Shown: positions 1 through 7,803 of the stretch, piece by piece
Numbering within the stretch: position 1 is the first letter of the stretch
How the letters are laid out: every line of letters starts with the position of its first letter
NCBI GenBank assembly: GCA_026418875.1
Contig: JAOAAM010000638.1
Coordinates: 1-14,381 of the forward strand
Length of the DNA stretch: 14,381 nt
DNA from: Gemmataceae bacterium
GTDB taxonomy: Bacteria; Planctomycetota; Planctomycetia; Gemmatales; Gemmataceae
Direction: 5' to 3'
Position numbers and translations under genes: made by a program
Notes under the pieces: model-generated
The model's input: only the letters and a program-made list of their open reading frames with translations
Told to the model about the DNA's origin: nothing
The model's database searches: none

Positions 1-3000
1 GTCACCCCTCGGCGTATCCTGCCCGGCCGATGAATCGGGTTGAGATCCTTGATTCCCAGGGGCGTTACCCTGACTCGCTTTCGATGCGTCGGACGGTTTG
101 TTCGACGTAGCTCCCGAGGGATCGGTCTTGCCCTCCGCGCCAGGTTGCGGGCTGGCGGAGTCCGACTTTCCTTTTTCCGATGGACCCTGCCCTTTTTGAG
201 GCTGCTGCGCCCCCCTGGCATCCCCTCTTGAGTCGGACTTCGGCTTCGTGTCTGCCCCCGCTTCGGAACCCTCGCCCTTTTCGGCCTTGGCCGGTTCGGC
301 TTTCATCGGCGGGGAACTTGGGGATTGGCCCGGTGTGTTGCCATCGGGCGAGGCAGAATCGATGGGTTGCTTCGGCGATTCAGCGCGATTGTGCGCCTTA
401 TTCGTGCGATCTCCTCGCTGCGCATCCTGCCCCGCCAAAGGTTCGCCGTGCTTCTCGGGCTTCGCAGAGGGATCTTGGCCTTGCTCGAGGACCCTCCGGG
501 CCGCCGCACGCGTCTCTGGGTTCGGGTCGGAACGAGCCATTTGCTCCAGTCGCTCTCGTGCGGCTTGACGACTGGGCGCGTCGCCCTTCTTCATTTGCTC
601 GGCAAGGTGATCGATCTCTGGGTCGGTCTGGTCCGGCTGCCGTGGTGCGGAATTGTCTTGCGAGTCCCGGCTGCTGCCCGATTTGTTGTCGCGTTGAGAC
701 GGTGTTTCCGAGGTGGATCCATCCTTCGCCATGGGTTTACCATTTGCCGCGTCGCTTGCGGGCGACGTTTTCTCACCAGGTTCGGATTTCGCAGGATCGC
801 TGCCTCGCTGGGCCTCGCTTGCGGATCCGTCGTTGCTCCGCTCCGCGGGGGATGATTTCTTCTCCGTCGAGTCGCCGGTCTGCTGATTCGCACGATCTGG
901 CTTCGGAACCTTATTCTCATCGGGTGTCGCCTTCGCTTCAGCGTCATCCCCCGCCTTCGGCTGACGATTCGGTTGGTTCATTGGGCCCGCCTTGGGATCA
1001 TCGCTCGAGGCCTTGCCCTGCGACGGCTCACCTTGTTCGCCCGTCTTCGAGGGCGGCGCGGTGTTGCGAGAGTCCTGAGGCTTGGCTCGTTGATTCTCGT
1101 CTTTTCGAGCTTCACCTTGCGATCCGGCATCCCCTGGACTCTCTGGTTTGGCGGCATCGCCTGGGCGCGGAGACTGCTCGGCGGATTGCCCGGGCTTCAG
1201 CTTGGCATTCGGAGCCGACTCTCCGGCTTTACCACCTTGCATCGGGTTCGAGTTTTGATCCGCTGGGTCGGGTTTCTTCGCTGCTTCGGGTCTTGTCGAC
1301 TCCGAGGCGGAATCTCCAGTGCGGCTGGATGGCTGCCGGTTCTCCGAGGATTTCGATGCGTCCGACGACTTCGGGTCGCCGCCGGTGCTTTCACCGGACC
1401 GCTCGGCGGCGGCATCGTTGTTCATCGGCTGCGGTTTCGTCTCGGAGGGCTTGTTCGACTCACCGCCCAGCTCTGTCGTTGAATCAGGGTCGCTCTTATT
1501 TTCGGGGCGGGAGTCGCCGGACTGTTGCTCTCGAGCCAATTCCTGTTTGATTTTCTCGATCTTCTCAGCCGTCGAGTCGCCCTTGGAGTCATCGCGCGTT
1601 GGATCGGTTTGCTGCATCGGGTTCTGACCCGAGTCGGCAGGATTGTCCGCAGGACGTTCGTTCTTCGCACCCTGATCTCCGTTTCTCGGTGTGCTCGGCT
1701 GCTCGGCCTGTTGATCGCGATTTTCTTGTTCCTGCCCGGTTTGCTGGCGTTCCTGCTGCTGTTGACGATCTTTCTCACTCTGTTGCTGGCGATCCTGCTC
1801 GTGCTTCTTTTCGTGTTCGCGTTTCTCCTCCGCTGCCTGTTGTCGTTCGTTGTCGCGTTCCTGTCGCTTGGCTTGTGCCTCCTGGCGTTCGACGTCATTG
1901 CGGGGCGGTCTTTGCTCATCGACCCGGGGCCGGGCGATACGCACTCGGTAGGTCCGAGTTCGACCCACCTGCGGAGCAGGGTAATCGCAATTGTCTTCTG
2001 CCTCGAGCCAAAACTCCAGGATTTGTCCGGATTTTGGTTGAACCTTCAGCCCGGCGGGCGATTCGAGCTTCAACAAATCAACGTCGTCCTTGTAGTCGAT
2101 CGAACGCATGTACCCCCCCGTCTCCAACACGAAATTTTGAGGAGCGAGGTAGGGCTGCGGCTTCAATTCCCGGCCACTCAGCCTCATTTGCAACGTGATC
2201 CGCTGGATGCCGAAATCGTCTTGCACGACGCCCCCCAGCCGCAGCATCCCATCCGCCGGGAGCACCAGATCGGCTTCGGCTTCGTTGTTCGGCGCAGGAT
2301 CCGCGTTTGCGAGTTGCTCCGGCTTGGTGATTTTCACTTCGGGGGGCGCGTCACTCAGAACCCGGATCGTGTACGGCAGCGAGTCTGGATTCGACTCGCC
2401 CTCGGACGTCGTGAAGAAGACACGGTACTTCGCATCCTTTTCCAGTGCGATCTGAAAACGGATCGTGTCGGGCCGATCGGGCTGGACGAGGCCGTTGATG
2501 GTCGAGTGTTGGCCTTGACTTTCCAGCACCAATTTACCCTCGACGAGACGGCGATTCGTCACGGCGTCGAGAGTGACCACCGTGCCCCGGTAGTCCTCGA
2601 TATTCGGATTGTCGCTGCGGCGCGGTGGGCAACGCAGATACGGTCTGTAGGTGTGCAGTGCGTCGAACCGAACGATGGTTGGCGCCGCTCGAACTTGCAC
2701 GCGGTACTCTGGAGTCTCGTCGTCACCCGCGGCGACTTTGTACCAGAAGCCGGTTCGAACCCTCTTCGGCGGCAGCACGATGCCGTACTCGTCGCGCGAA
2801 TCGGGCAGCGGATCAAGTGGCAGCTCTTCGAACGGTTCGTCCGGCGAATAACGCAACAACACGCGGGGCGAGTCGGGCCGGCCCAAGCCGGGGATTCGAC
2901 CTTCCAAGTGCGCGACAATTCGGAGGCTCTGGTGCGTGGCGACCGTCACGTTGCCGCCAGCAGGCTCGACCACCGTGACCCGTGTCTGCTTCAGGATCGG

Positions 3001-3588
3001 CGAGTCGTTACCGAAGGGCTGGAACGTTCGCACCAGCAAAGAGCGGAACTGATCGGCGCGAAATAGCAAGAAACAGATGAGCAAGCCAGCGACTAGCGCG
3101 AGGAAGCCACAAGCTAACCACAACGACCGTCGACTTTGAATCGCCTGGTCGATATCCGTGCTTCTCAAATCCTCGGCAGCTCGCTGCCCCAACGCGGCCT
3201 TGATACTCGGAGCGATCTCGTCGTCATGAAGGTCAAGCCAATTCACGACGCTGTTCCGTGCGTTTTCGATTGTCCGCTCAACCTGAATTGCCGCGTAGTA
3301 CGGGTTGACTGCTCGACGGATCGGCTTCAGCAGGATGGACCAAACGTAGGCAACCAGCCCCAGCGACAGCACAATCAGCCCGCCTTGCCGTAACCACGGC
3401 GGCAGGTGCAACCACCGGTCGGCCAGCATCATCACCAGAGCGTAGCCCAAGACGATGACCCCCAGGCCCAGCGCTCCGTGGAGCAGATCGATTTGCCGGA
3501 TCCGACGGACGGCCCGCCGCAACTGCTCCTCGACAAAGCGGTCGTGCCGATGATTCGCCTTGGCGGTCATTCGCGAGGGGGCCATCAT
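1..3588 (-). CDS. DUF4175-like membrane protein with giant low-complexity tail (partial, C-terminus beyond left edge)
   Basis: Reading the minus strand from an ATG at 3588 gives 1196 codons with no stop, open at the window edge. Residues 38-57, 69-87 and 155-176 are hydrophobic membrane helices. Between them lies a helix with the ERTIENARNSVVNWLDL pattern seen in DUF4175-type proteins. Residues 177-555 look beta-rich and extracytoplasmic, with DDFG at 457-460 and an EAEDN motif ending at 533, both recurrent in this family. Residues about 560-630 are a Gln/Glu/Arg/Lys run, likely coiled coil or extended helix. The remainder is Pro/Ser/Gly/Asp/Lys/Gln-rich and probably disordered, apart from a helical island near 985-1040. 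Relatives often sit near MoxR, DUF58 and BatA-like genes; that neighbourhood would lie off the left edge, so this is inference. A TAA lies in frame upstream. A second ATG at 3585 is better spaced (7 bases) from GGAG at 3593-3596 and could be the true start. Exact function is unknown; a structural or envelope-stress role is possible. Confidence 0.88.
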   Translation of the reverse strand, partial: MMAPSRMTAKANHRHDRFVEEQLRRAVRRIRQIDLLHGALGLGVIVLGYALVMMLADRWLHLPPWLRQGGLIVLSLGLVAYVWSILLKPIRRAVNPYYAAIQVERTIENARNSVVNWLDLHDDEIAPSIKAALGQRAAEDLRSTDIDQAIQSRRSLWLACGFLALVAGLLICFLLFRADQFRSLLVRTFQPFGNDSPILKQTRVTVVEPAGGNVTVATHQSLRIVAHLEGRIPGLGRPDSPRVLLRYSPDEPFEELPLDPLPDSRDEYGIVLPPKRVRTGFWYKVAAGDDETPEYRVQVRAAPTIVRFDALHTYRPYLRCPPRRSDNPNIEDYRGTVVTLDAVTNRRLVEGKLVLESQGQHSTINGLVQPDRPDTIRFQIALEKDAKYRVFFTTSEGESNPDSLPYTIRVLSDAPPEVKITKPEQLANADPAPNNEAEADLVLPADGMLRLGGVVQDDFGIQRITLQMRLSGRELKPQPYLAPQNFVLETGGYMRSIDYKDDVDLLKLESPAGLKVQPKSGQILEFWLEAEDNCDYPAPQVGRTRTYRVRIARPRVDEQRPPRNDVERQEAQAKRQERDNERQQAAEEKREHEKKHEQDRQQQSEKDRQQQQERQQTGQEQENRDQQAEQPSTPRNGDQGAKNERPADNPADSGQNPMQQTDPTRDDSKGDSTAEKIEKIKQELAREQQSGDSRPENKSDPDSTTELGGESNKPSETKPQPMNNDAAAERSGESTGGDPKSSDASKSSENRQPSSRTGDSASESTRPEAAKKPDPADQNSNPMQGGKAGESAPNAKLKPGQSAEQSPRPGDAAKPESPGDAGSQGEARKDENQRAKPQDSRNTAPPSKTGEQGEPSQGKASSDDPKAGPMNQPNRQPKAGDDAEAKATPDENKVPKPDRANQQTGDSTEKKSSPAERSNDGSASEAQRGSDPAKSEPGEKTSPASDAANGKPMAKDGSTSETPSQRDNKSGSSRDSQDNSAPRQPDQTDPEIDHLAEQMKKGDAPSRQAARERLEQMARSDPNPETRAAARRVLEQGQDPSAKPEKHGEPLAGQDAQRGDRTNKAHNRAESPKQPIDSASPDGNTPGQSPSSPPMKAEPAKAEKGEGSEAGADTKPKSDSRGDARGAQQPQKGQGPSEKGKSDSASPQPGAEGKTDPSGATSNKPSDASKASQGNAPGNQGSQPDSSAGQDTPRGD

Positions 3589-3628
3589 TTGGCTCCGAGC
3601 AACGAGGGGGCAATCCAGAACCTAGGCC

Positions 3629-3634
3629 ATTATA
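3629..3634 (-). promoter_or_regulatory. candidate -10 box (TATAAT) for the minus-strand membrane protein gene
   Basis: The minus strand reads an exact TATAAT here, 40 bases upstream of the ATG at 3588, which would leave a leader of roughly 30 bases. No recognisable -35 hexamer lies 16-18 bases upstream; the CACGTG palindrome at 3656-3661 occupies that area and could be an activator or repressor site. The call rests on the -10 match and position only. Confidence 0.4.
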
Positions 3635-3759
3635 CCGCAATTCCGCAGCCCGCCGCACGTGATCCGACCGCAATTCGCGGAGGGAGCAGGGCTTGTCAAG
3701 TACGATTCTCTCTAATTCATTTTTCATCCCTTTCTTGTGGCATTCGTTCGACCTGGCTG

Positions 3760-3765
3760 TAGAAT
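3760..3765 (+). promoter_or_regulatory. candidate -10 box (TAGAAT) for the CotH/heme protein gene
   Basis: TAGAAT matches the -10 consensus at five of six bases and would start a transcript near 3772, leaving a leader of about 25 bases before the ATG at 3797. The best upstream partner is TTGTGG at 3735-3740, with a long 19-base spacer, so the -35 is weak. If correct, it places transcription start downstream of the alternative GTG at 3737 and supports the ATG. Confidence 0.3.
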
Positions 3766-3784
3766 CCGCGCATCACATCGAGTC

Positions 3785-3789
3785 GGGAG
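3785..3789 (+). promoter_or_regulatory. ribosome binding site GGGAG deciding the start at 3797
   Basis: GGGAG lies 7 bases before the ATG at 3797. The upstream in-frame GTG at 3737 has no such site, and starting there would put 20 mixed residues ahead of an otherwise clean signal sequence. Confidence 0.7.
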
Positions 3790-3796
3790 AATTGGC

Positions 3797-6700
3797 ATGC
3801 TTTACCGCGGCGTGTGGAGGCTCGCGCTCCTCATTCTCGTTCTCAGTTTGGGCTGCATGGACAACACGGCAGGCGGAGCGGAGCGGCCCGCCTATGGCTC
3901 CACGAGCATCTGGAAAATTCATCTCGAGGTGACGAGCAAAGAATTTGACGCCATGCAACCACAAGGCGAAGGTTTCGGCGGCCCTGGGATCCCTGCTTCC
4001 CCGAGAGCGAACCGACCTCGCGAGCCGCGAGAGTTCGAGACGAATCTGTTTGGCACTCAGTTTCCCTGGGTCGAAGCACAGATCACCTTGAACGGAGACG
4101 CCCTGGGCAGAGTGCGGGTTCGTTACGCTGGCGACATCACCTACTTCGCCTCGTCAATGAGTCTCAAGCGACCCCTCAAGTTGGACCTGAGTCGAATCGA
4201 GGGTGCTAGGGAGATGGGCCTGAGCTCACTGCACTTGCACTCGATGACTTTAGACCCGTCCAAAGCTCGGGAAGCTCTGTCGCTGGCCGTGATGCGTGAC
4301 GCGAAAGTTCCAGCACCTCGGACCGCCTTTGCCGAAGTGACCCTGACCGTACAGGGTCGATTCGATCGGACTTACCTCGGGCTGTACCTTGTCATCGAGG
4401 ACGTTGATCGCCCCTTTATTTCCCGACATTTCGACGACGCTTCGGGTTTACTCCTCCGCCCAGCGCGGATGCGGGGCATCGACTTTCTTGGTGTGAATTG
4501 GTCACAATATGCCGCCTCGTATCGACCTGTTGGTGACGTCAAACCGGACGATGCGCGACGTGTCATCGACCTGGCCCGGCTCGTGAATCAAGGCACGGAT
4601 GCAGACTTTCAGGCAAAGATTGCTGATTTAATTGACGTCGAGAGCTTCCTGCGCTTCACGGCAGCAAGCGCACTACTGACGAACTTGGAAAGCTTCCACG
4701 CGCTCGGGCATAACTACTCGCTTTACTTGAATCCCAAAACTCAGAAGTTCGTTTTCTTGCCCGGCGATCTCGAATTCACCTTCGGGAACTTTCTGCTCAT
4801 GGGGCAGCCCGAGCAATTGATGGACCTTAGTGTTTACCACCCTTATCCCGGAGAGAATCGCCTACCGGACCGGCTGCTGGCCATCCCGGAGTACCGCCGA
4901 CGTTATCAAGAGATCGTGCGGGAGTTGGTGGAGCAAGTTTTCACGAAGGAGCGGCTCAGCCGGGAAATCGACGCGATTGATGAAGCGACCCGAAAAATCC
5001 GCGAACGTGAAACCGAGGCGGCAGCCGCCCGGCGGGAGCCGCCGACCGGTTTCGGGCCACCGGGTGCCCCTGCCCCTCAACCACCGGACCTGAAAACTTT
5101 CGTTACAAAACGGCTCGAATCCGTCGCGGCTCAGTTGGATGGCCGACGGCAGGGATACATCCCGCAATTCGCGCTGGGCGCTACGGCGTCCCGCCCGCAA
5201 GCCATCACCGAAGCACAGTTTCGACAGGAAGTGAGTGTGCCCGAGGGTTTCGAGGTGACGCTCTTCGGTGCCCCGCCGCGAATCCACTCGCCCGTTGCCA
5301 TCGCCGCAGCACCGAGTGGTGAGATCTACGTCGCGGTGGATCAGCAAGGATCCTTGGGCCGCACGCCACAAGGTGGGAAGATACTTCGATGCTTGGACCA
5401 AAACGGCGATGGCAAAGTCGACTCCGTGACCGAATTTGCCCGCATCGACCATCCTCGAGGTGTTCTCTATCGCGGTGGAAACGTCTGGGTCATGCATCCC
5501 CCGACCTTGAGCTTATTCCGCGATGAAAACGGGGACGGCGTTGCCGATCGACACGAAGTCCTCGTCACCGGCCTCACTACCGAGTTGATCGACATTCGCG
5601 GAGGCGATCACACGACGAACGGCATCCGTATGGGGATCGACGGTTGGATCTATATTGGCGTCGGCGATTACGGAATCAAAGAGGCCAAGGGAAGGGATGG
5701 TCGTACCATCTCCCTCCGCGGCGGGGGCATTGTTCGAGTCCGACCCGACGGGACCGAGTTGGAGATCTTTTGCACTGGCCTGCGGAATCCTTTCGACATC
5801 GGCATCGACCCGTTCTTGAACCTGTTCACCCGCGACAACACCAACGACGGTGCGGGCTGGGATACCCGCATCATGCACCTGATTCAAACTGCGAATTACG
5901 GGTACACGCAACTTTTCGCCAACTTCACGGATGAAACGATGCCCGTGCTGGGGACATTCGGTGGCGGCGGCGGCACAGGAGCGCTGGTGATTCAAGACCC
6001 CCGCTGGCCTGCGGAGTACAACACGCTGTTCACGGGCGATTGGGGGCGTAGCGAGGTTTATCGGCATGCGCTGAGACCTCACGGTGCCACGTTCGACCTG
6101 AGCCAGGATGTTTTTGCCCGGATTCCTCGTGCCACGGGGATGGATCTGGATGCCGATGGCCGACTCTACCTTGCCAGTTGGCGAGGCGGCGAAGCGAGTG
6201 TGGACGTCGGCCCGAACGTGGGTTTTGTGGCCTGCGTCACCCCGAAAGGACTCAGCCGCACCCCGTTCCCCGACTTGCGCTCGCTTTCGTCGACAGATCT
6301 CGTTCGCCTGCTGGCGTCTCCCCAGTTTGTCACTCGGCAACACGTTCAGTGGGAAATCCTCCGGCGCGGAGCATCACCGGAGATTCGGGACGCTCTGGAG
6401 GCCTTGGTGCAAGATACCGCCGCCGCCCAGGAATGCCGGCTGGCCGCGCTTTGGACCATCAAACAGTTGCTTGGGAAAGAGGCGCAAGCTCGCTTGGTCG
6501 AGTGGACGAACGATCCCGTGTTGCGCGAGTCGGCATTACGTGCTTTAACCGATCGCCTGAATGAACTCGGCAAGCTTGATCCGCAGGTCATCATCGCTCG
6601 CCTGAATGATGAATCGCCGCGGGTGCGAGCCCAAGCGATTATCAGCTTGTCGCGGCTCGGGAATGTGGCCGCTGCACCGCATCTGCTGCCGCTCACCGCG

Positions 6701-7714
6701 CGGCCTGCCGGTTCGGTCATGCCCACACGTCGTCCGGTGCAAAATCAGCCCGACCCAGAGCGCGTGATACCTCATCTCGCCGTCAACGCGCTGGTCTCTC
6801 TGCGGGCCATTGATGCGTGCTTGGCCGCCTTGGACGGTCCGCATGCCACCGGAGCGCTGGCCGCCCTTCGACGCATCCATGACCTGCGGACCGTAGAGGG
6901 GCTGGTGAAGAAACTCCCGACGGCTCACGACACGGAACTGCGCCGAGGCATTCTGACGGCGCTCATCCGCCTCTATCATCGCGAGGCAGACTACGACGGC
7001 TCGTGGTGGGGTATCCGGCCCGATAGCACCGGACCCTATTTCGATCCGGTCGAATGGGCAGGGAGCAAGCGCATCGCCTCGGTCATCACTGCGGCGGTTC
7101 ACGACGCCGACGCGGATCAGAAAGCGTTCTTGCGCGACCAATTGGCGCGGCATCAGGTCGAATTAGCCGGGGTGGTGCTGTCTCCAGGAGCCGCCGTCGC
7201 CGACGAAAAACCGATCGTGCTACCCCCAGTCGATCCCAACAACCCGGAATTGATCGGAAATCAGACTTATGAGGCCGTTTTACAAAAGACACTTTCGGCC
7301 AAGGGCGATCCAAGTCGGGGCAAGGAGTTATTCCGCGCTCAGTCGTGCATCAACTGCCACACGGACGCCGACGGACAGACACCGAAGGGTCCGCATCTGG
7401 TGGATATCGGGAAGCGCTACCAGGCAGCAGAGTTGATCGAGTCGATTCTCAAACCAAGCGAGAAAATCGCCCAAGGGTATGAGTCTTACCGCTTCTCAAC
7501 CCACGATGGGAAAGACTACACCGGATTTATTGTCAGCGAGCGGGCGGACACGATCTTGATTCGCGAGTCGTCGGGTGTGCAAAGAATACTGAGGAAGGCG
7601 GAGGTCGAGACGCGAGAGCCGCAGCGTCCTTCGATCATGCCCGAGGGTCTGGTGGGGAACTTGACCCCCCAACAGCTTGCGGATCTGATCGCATACCTTC
7701 AGTCGTTGCAGTGA
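3797..7714 (+). CDS. secreted CotH-like / membrane-bound dehydrogenase propeller / HEAT / PVC-type heme-binding fusion protein
   Basis: The 1305-residue product begins with a basic-hydrophobic signal sequence ending at Cys20 (context LSLGC, an imperfect lipobox), so it is probably exported and perhaps lipid-anchored. Residues about 36-455 resemble CotH kinase-like proteins: a YLGLYLVIEDVDRPF strand-helix and, near 324, PGDLEFTFG, which corresponds to the family's PWDxDxxFG. Residues 481-818 form a propeller of the PVC membrane-bound dehydrogenase type, with two calcium-loop-like DxNxDG segments at 534 and 576 and a GLRNPFDIGIDP motif. Residues about 827-1100 are HEAT-like helices. The C-terminal heme domain has CINCH at 1184-1188 (covalent heme c) and Met1281 in an MPEGL context as the likely axial ligand. 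Known relatives suggest periplasmic oxidation of a sugar or alcohol-like substrate with electron transfer to the heme; the substrate is not identifiable. The CotH addition is unusual. It stands alone, divergent from the membrane protein gene and 89 bases before the next gene. Confidence 0.9.
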   Translation: MLYRGVWRLALLILVLSLGCMDNTAGGAERPAYGSTSIWKIHLEVTSKEFDAMQPQGEGFGGPGIPASPRANRPREPREFETNLFGTQFPWVEAQITLNGDALGRVRVRYAGDITYFASSMSLKRPLKLDLSRIEGAREMGLSSLHLHSMTLDPSKAREALSLAVMRDAKVPAPRTAFAEVTLTVQGRFDRTYLGLYLVIEDVDRPFISRHFDDASGLLLRPARMRGIDFLGVNWSQYAASYRPVGDVKPDDARRVIDLARLVNQGTDADFQAKIADLIDVESFLRFTAASALLTNLESFHALGHNYSLYLNPKTQKFVFLPGDLEFTFGNFLLMGQPEQLMDLSVYHPYPGENRLPDRLLAIPEYRRRYQEIVRELVEQVFTKERLSREIDAIDEATRKIRERETEAAAARREPPTGFGPPGAPAPQPPDLKTFVTKRLESVAAQLDGRRQGYIPQFALGATASRPQAITEAQFRQEVSVPEGFEVTLFGAPPRIHSPVAIAAAPSGEIYVAVDQQGSLGRTPQGGKILRCLDQNGDGKVDSVTEFARIDHPRGVLYRGGNVWVMHPPTLSLFRDENGDGVADRHEVLVTGLTTELIDIRGGDHTTNGIRMGIDGWIYIGVGDYGIKEAKGRDGRTISLRGGGIVRVRPDGTELEIFCTGLRNPFDIGIDPFLNLFTRDNTNDGAGWDTRIMHLIQTANYGYTQLFANFTDETMPVLGTFGGGGGTGALVIQDPRWPAEYNTLFTGDWGRSEVYRHALRPHGATFDLSQDVFARIPRATGMDLDADGRLYLASWRGGEASVDVGPNVGFVACVTPKGLSRTPFPDLRSLSSTDLVRLLASPQFVTRQHVQWEILRRGASPEIRDALEALVQDTAAAQECRLAALWTIKQLLGKEAQARLVEWTNDPVLRESALRALTDRLNELGKLDPQVIIARLNDESPRVRAQAIISLSRLGNVAAAPHLLPLTARPAGSVMPTRRPVQNQPDPERVIPHLAVNALVSLRAIDACLAALDGPHATGALAALRRIHDLRTVEGLVKKLPTAHDTELRRGILTALIRLYHREADYDGSWWGIRPDSTGPYFDPVEWAGSKRIASVITAAVHDADADQKAFLRDQLARHQVELAGVVLSPGAAVADEKPIVLPPVDPNNPELIGNQTYEAVLQKTLSAKGDPSRGKELFRAQSCINCHTDADGQTPKGPHLVDIGKRYQAAELIESILKPSEKIAQGYESYRFSTHDGKDYTGFIVSERADTILIRESSGVQRILRKAEVETREPQRPSIMPEGLVGNLTPQQLADLIAYLQSLQ

Positions 7715-7737
7715 GCGATCACGGGCGCGCCGCCGCC

Positions 7738-7767
7738 GGTGTTGCTTGCATGGGCGTCGGCAACACC
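7738..7767 (+). other. hairpin after the heme-protein gene
   Basis: GGTGTTGC at 7738-7745 is perfectly complementary to GCAACACC at 7760-7767, an 8-base stem with a 14-base loop, 23 bases after the stop codon. No T-run follows, so it is not a classical intrinsic terminator. It may protect the 3' end, weaken readthrough or simply be chance. Confidence 0.35.
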
Positions 7768-7791
7768 ATAACCTGAACGAAAAGCGTGCCC

Positions 7792-7796
7792 GGGGA
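7792..7796 (+). promoter_or_regulatory. purine-rich ribosome site GGGGA supporting the start at 7804
   Basis: GGGGA sits 7 bases before the ATG at 7804. The in-frame GTG at 7786 would place this site inside the gene and add six polar residues in front of the signal peptide, so the ATG is preferred. Confidence 0.5.
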
Positions 7797-7803
7797 CCAC
7801 TTC

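Larger units (their letters stand above)
3589..3796. other. divergent intergenic region
   Basis: This gap of 208 bases separates two divergent genes and should hold both promoters. Positions about 3700-3745 are clearly richer in A and T than the surrounding coding DNA. It contains a TATAAT on the minus strand, a TAGAAT on the plus strand, a CACGTG palindrome at 3656-3661 and the plus-strand ribosome site at 3785-3789. I see no credible small gene in it. Confidence 0.6.

Noticed and set aside
180..1550. Plus-strand open frame of 456 codons
   Set aside because: Arg/Ser/Pro/His-rich shadow of the low-complexity tail, with no domain, signal sequence or ribosome site.
1..1920. Possible tandem repeat or CRISPR-like array in the left part
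   Set aside because: Repetition is at the level of amino-acid composition; shared DNA words such as those at 79-95 and 1351-1367 are short, imperfect and irregularly spaced.
1525..3066. Long plus-strand open frame rich in Leu, Phe and Val that looks like a membrane protein
   Set aside because: It is the antisense of the Gln/Glu/Arg-rich part of the minus-strand gene, whose frame is open for all 1196 codons and has recognisable family motifs.
3693..3716. TTGTCA and TCTAAT as a plus-strand promoter pair
   Set aside because: The spacer is only 12 bases, too short for sigma-70-type promoters.
3737..3796. Upstream GTG start for the CotH/heme protein
   Set aside because: No ribosome site, and it would bury the signal sequence; the ATG at 3797 has GGGAG 7 bases before it.
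5513..6343. Minus-strand open frame opposite the dehydrogenase propeller
   Set aside because: Antisense shadow. The plus-strand product carries the conserved propeller motifs through this stretch.
7746..7774. TTGCAT and TAACCT as a promoter for the TPR gene series
   Set aside because: The 17-base spacer is right, but each hexamer matches consensus at only about half the positions and the pair overlaps the inverted repeat.
7786..7803. Upstream GTG start for the TPR/peptidase gene
   Set aside because: It adds six residues before a clean signal peptide and would lie before the purine-rich ribosome site at 7792-7796.
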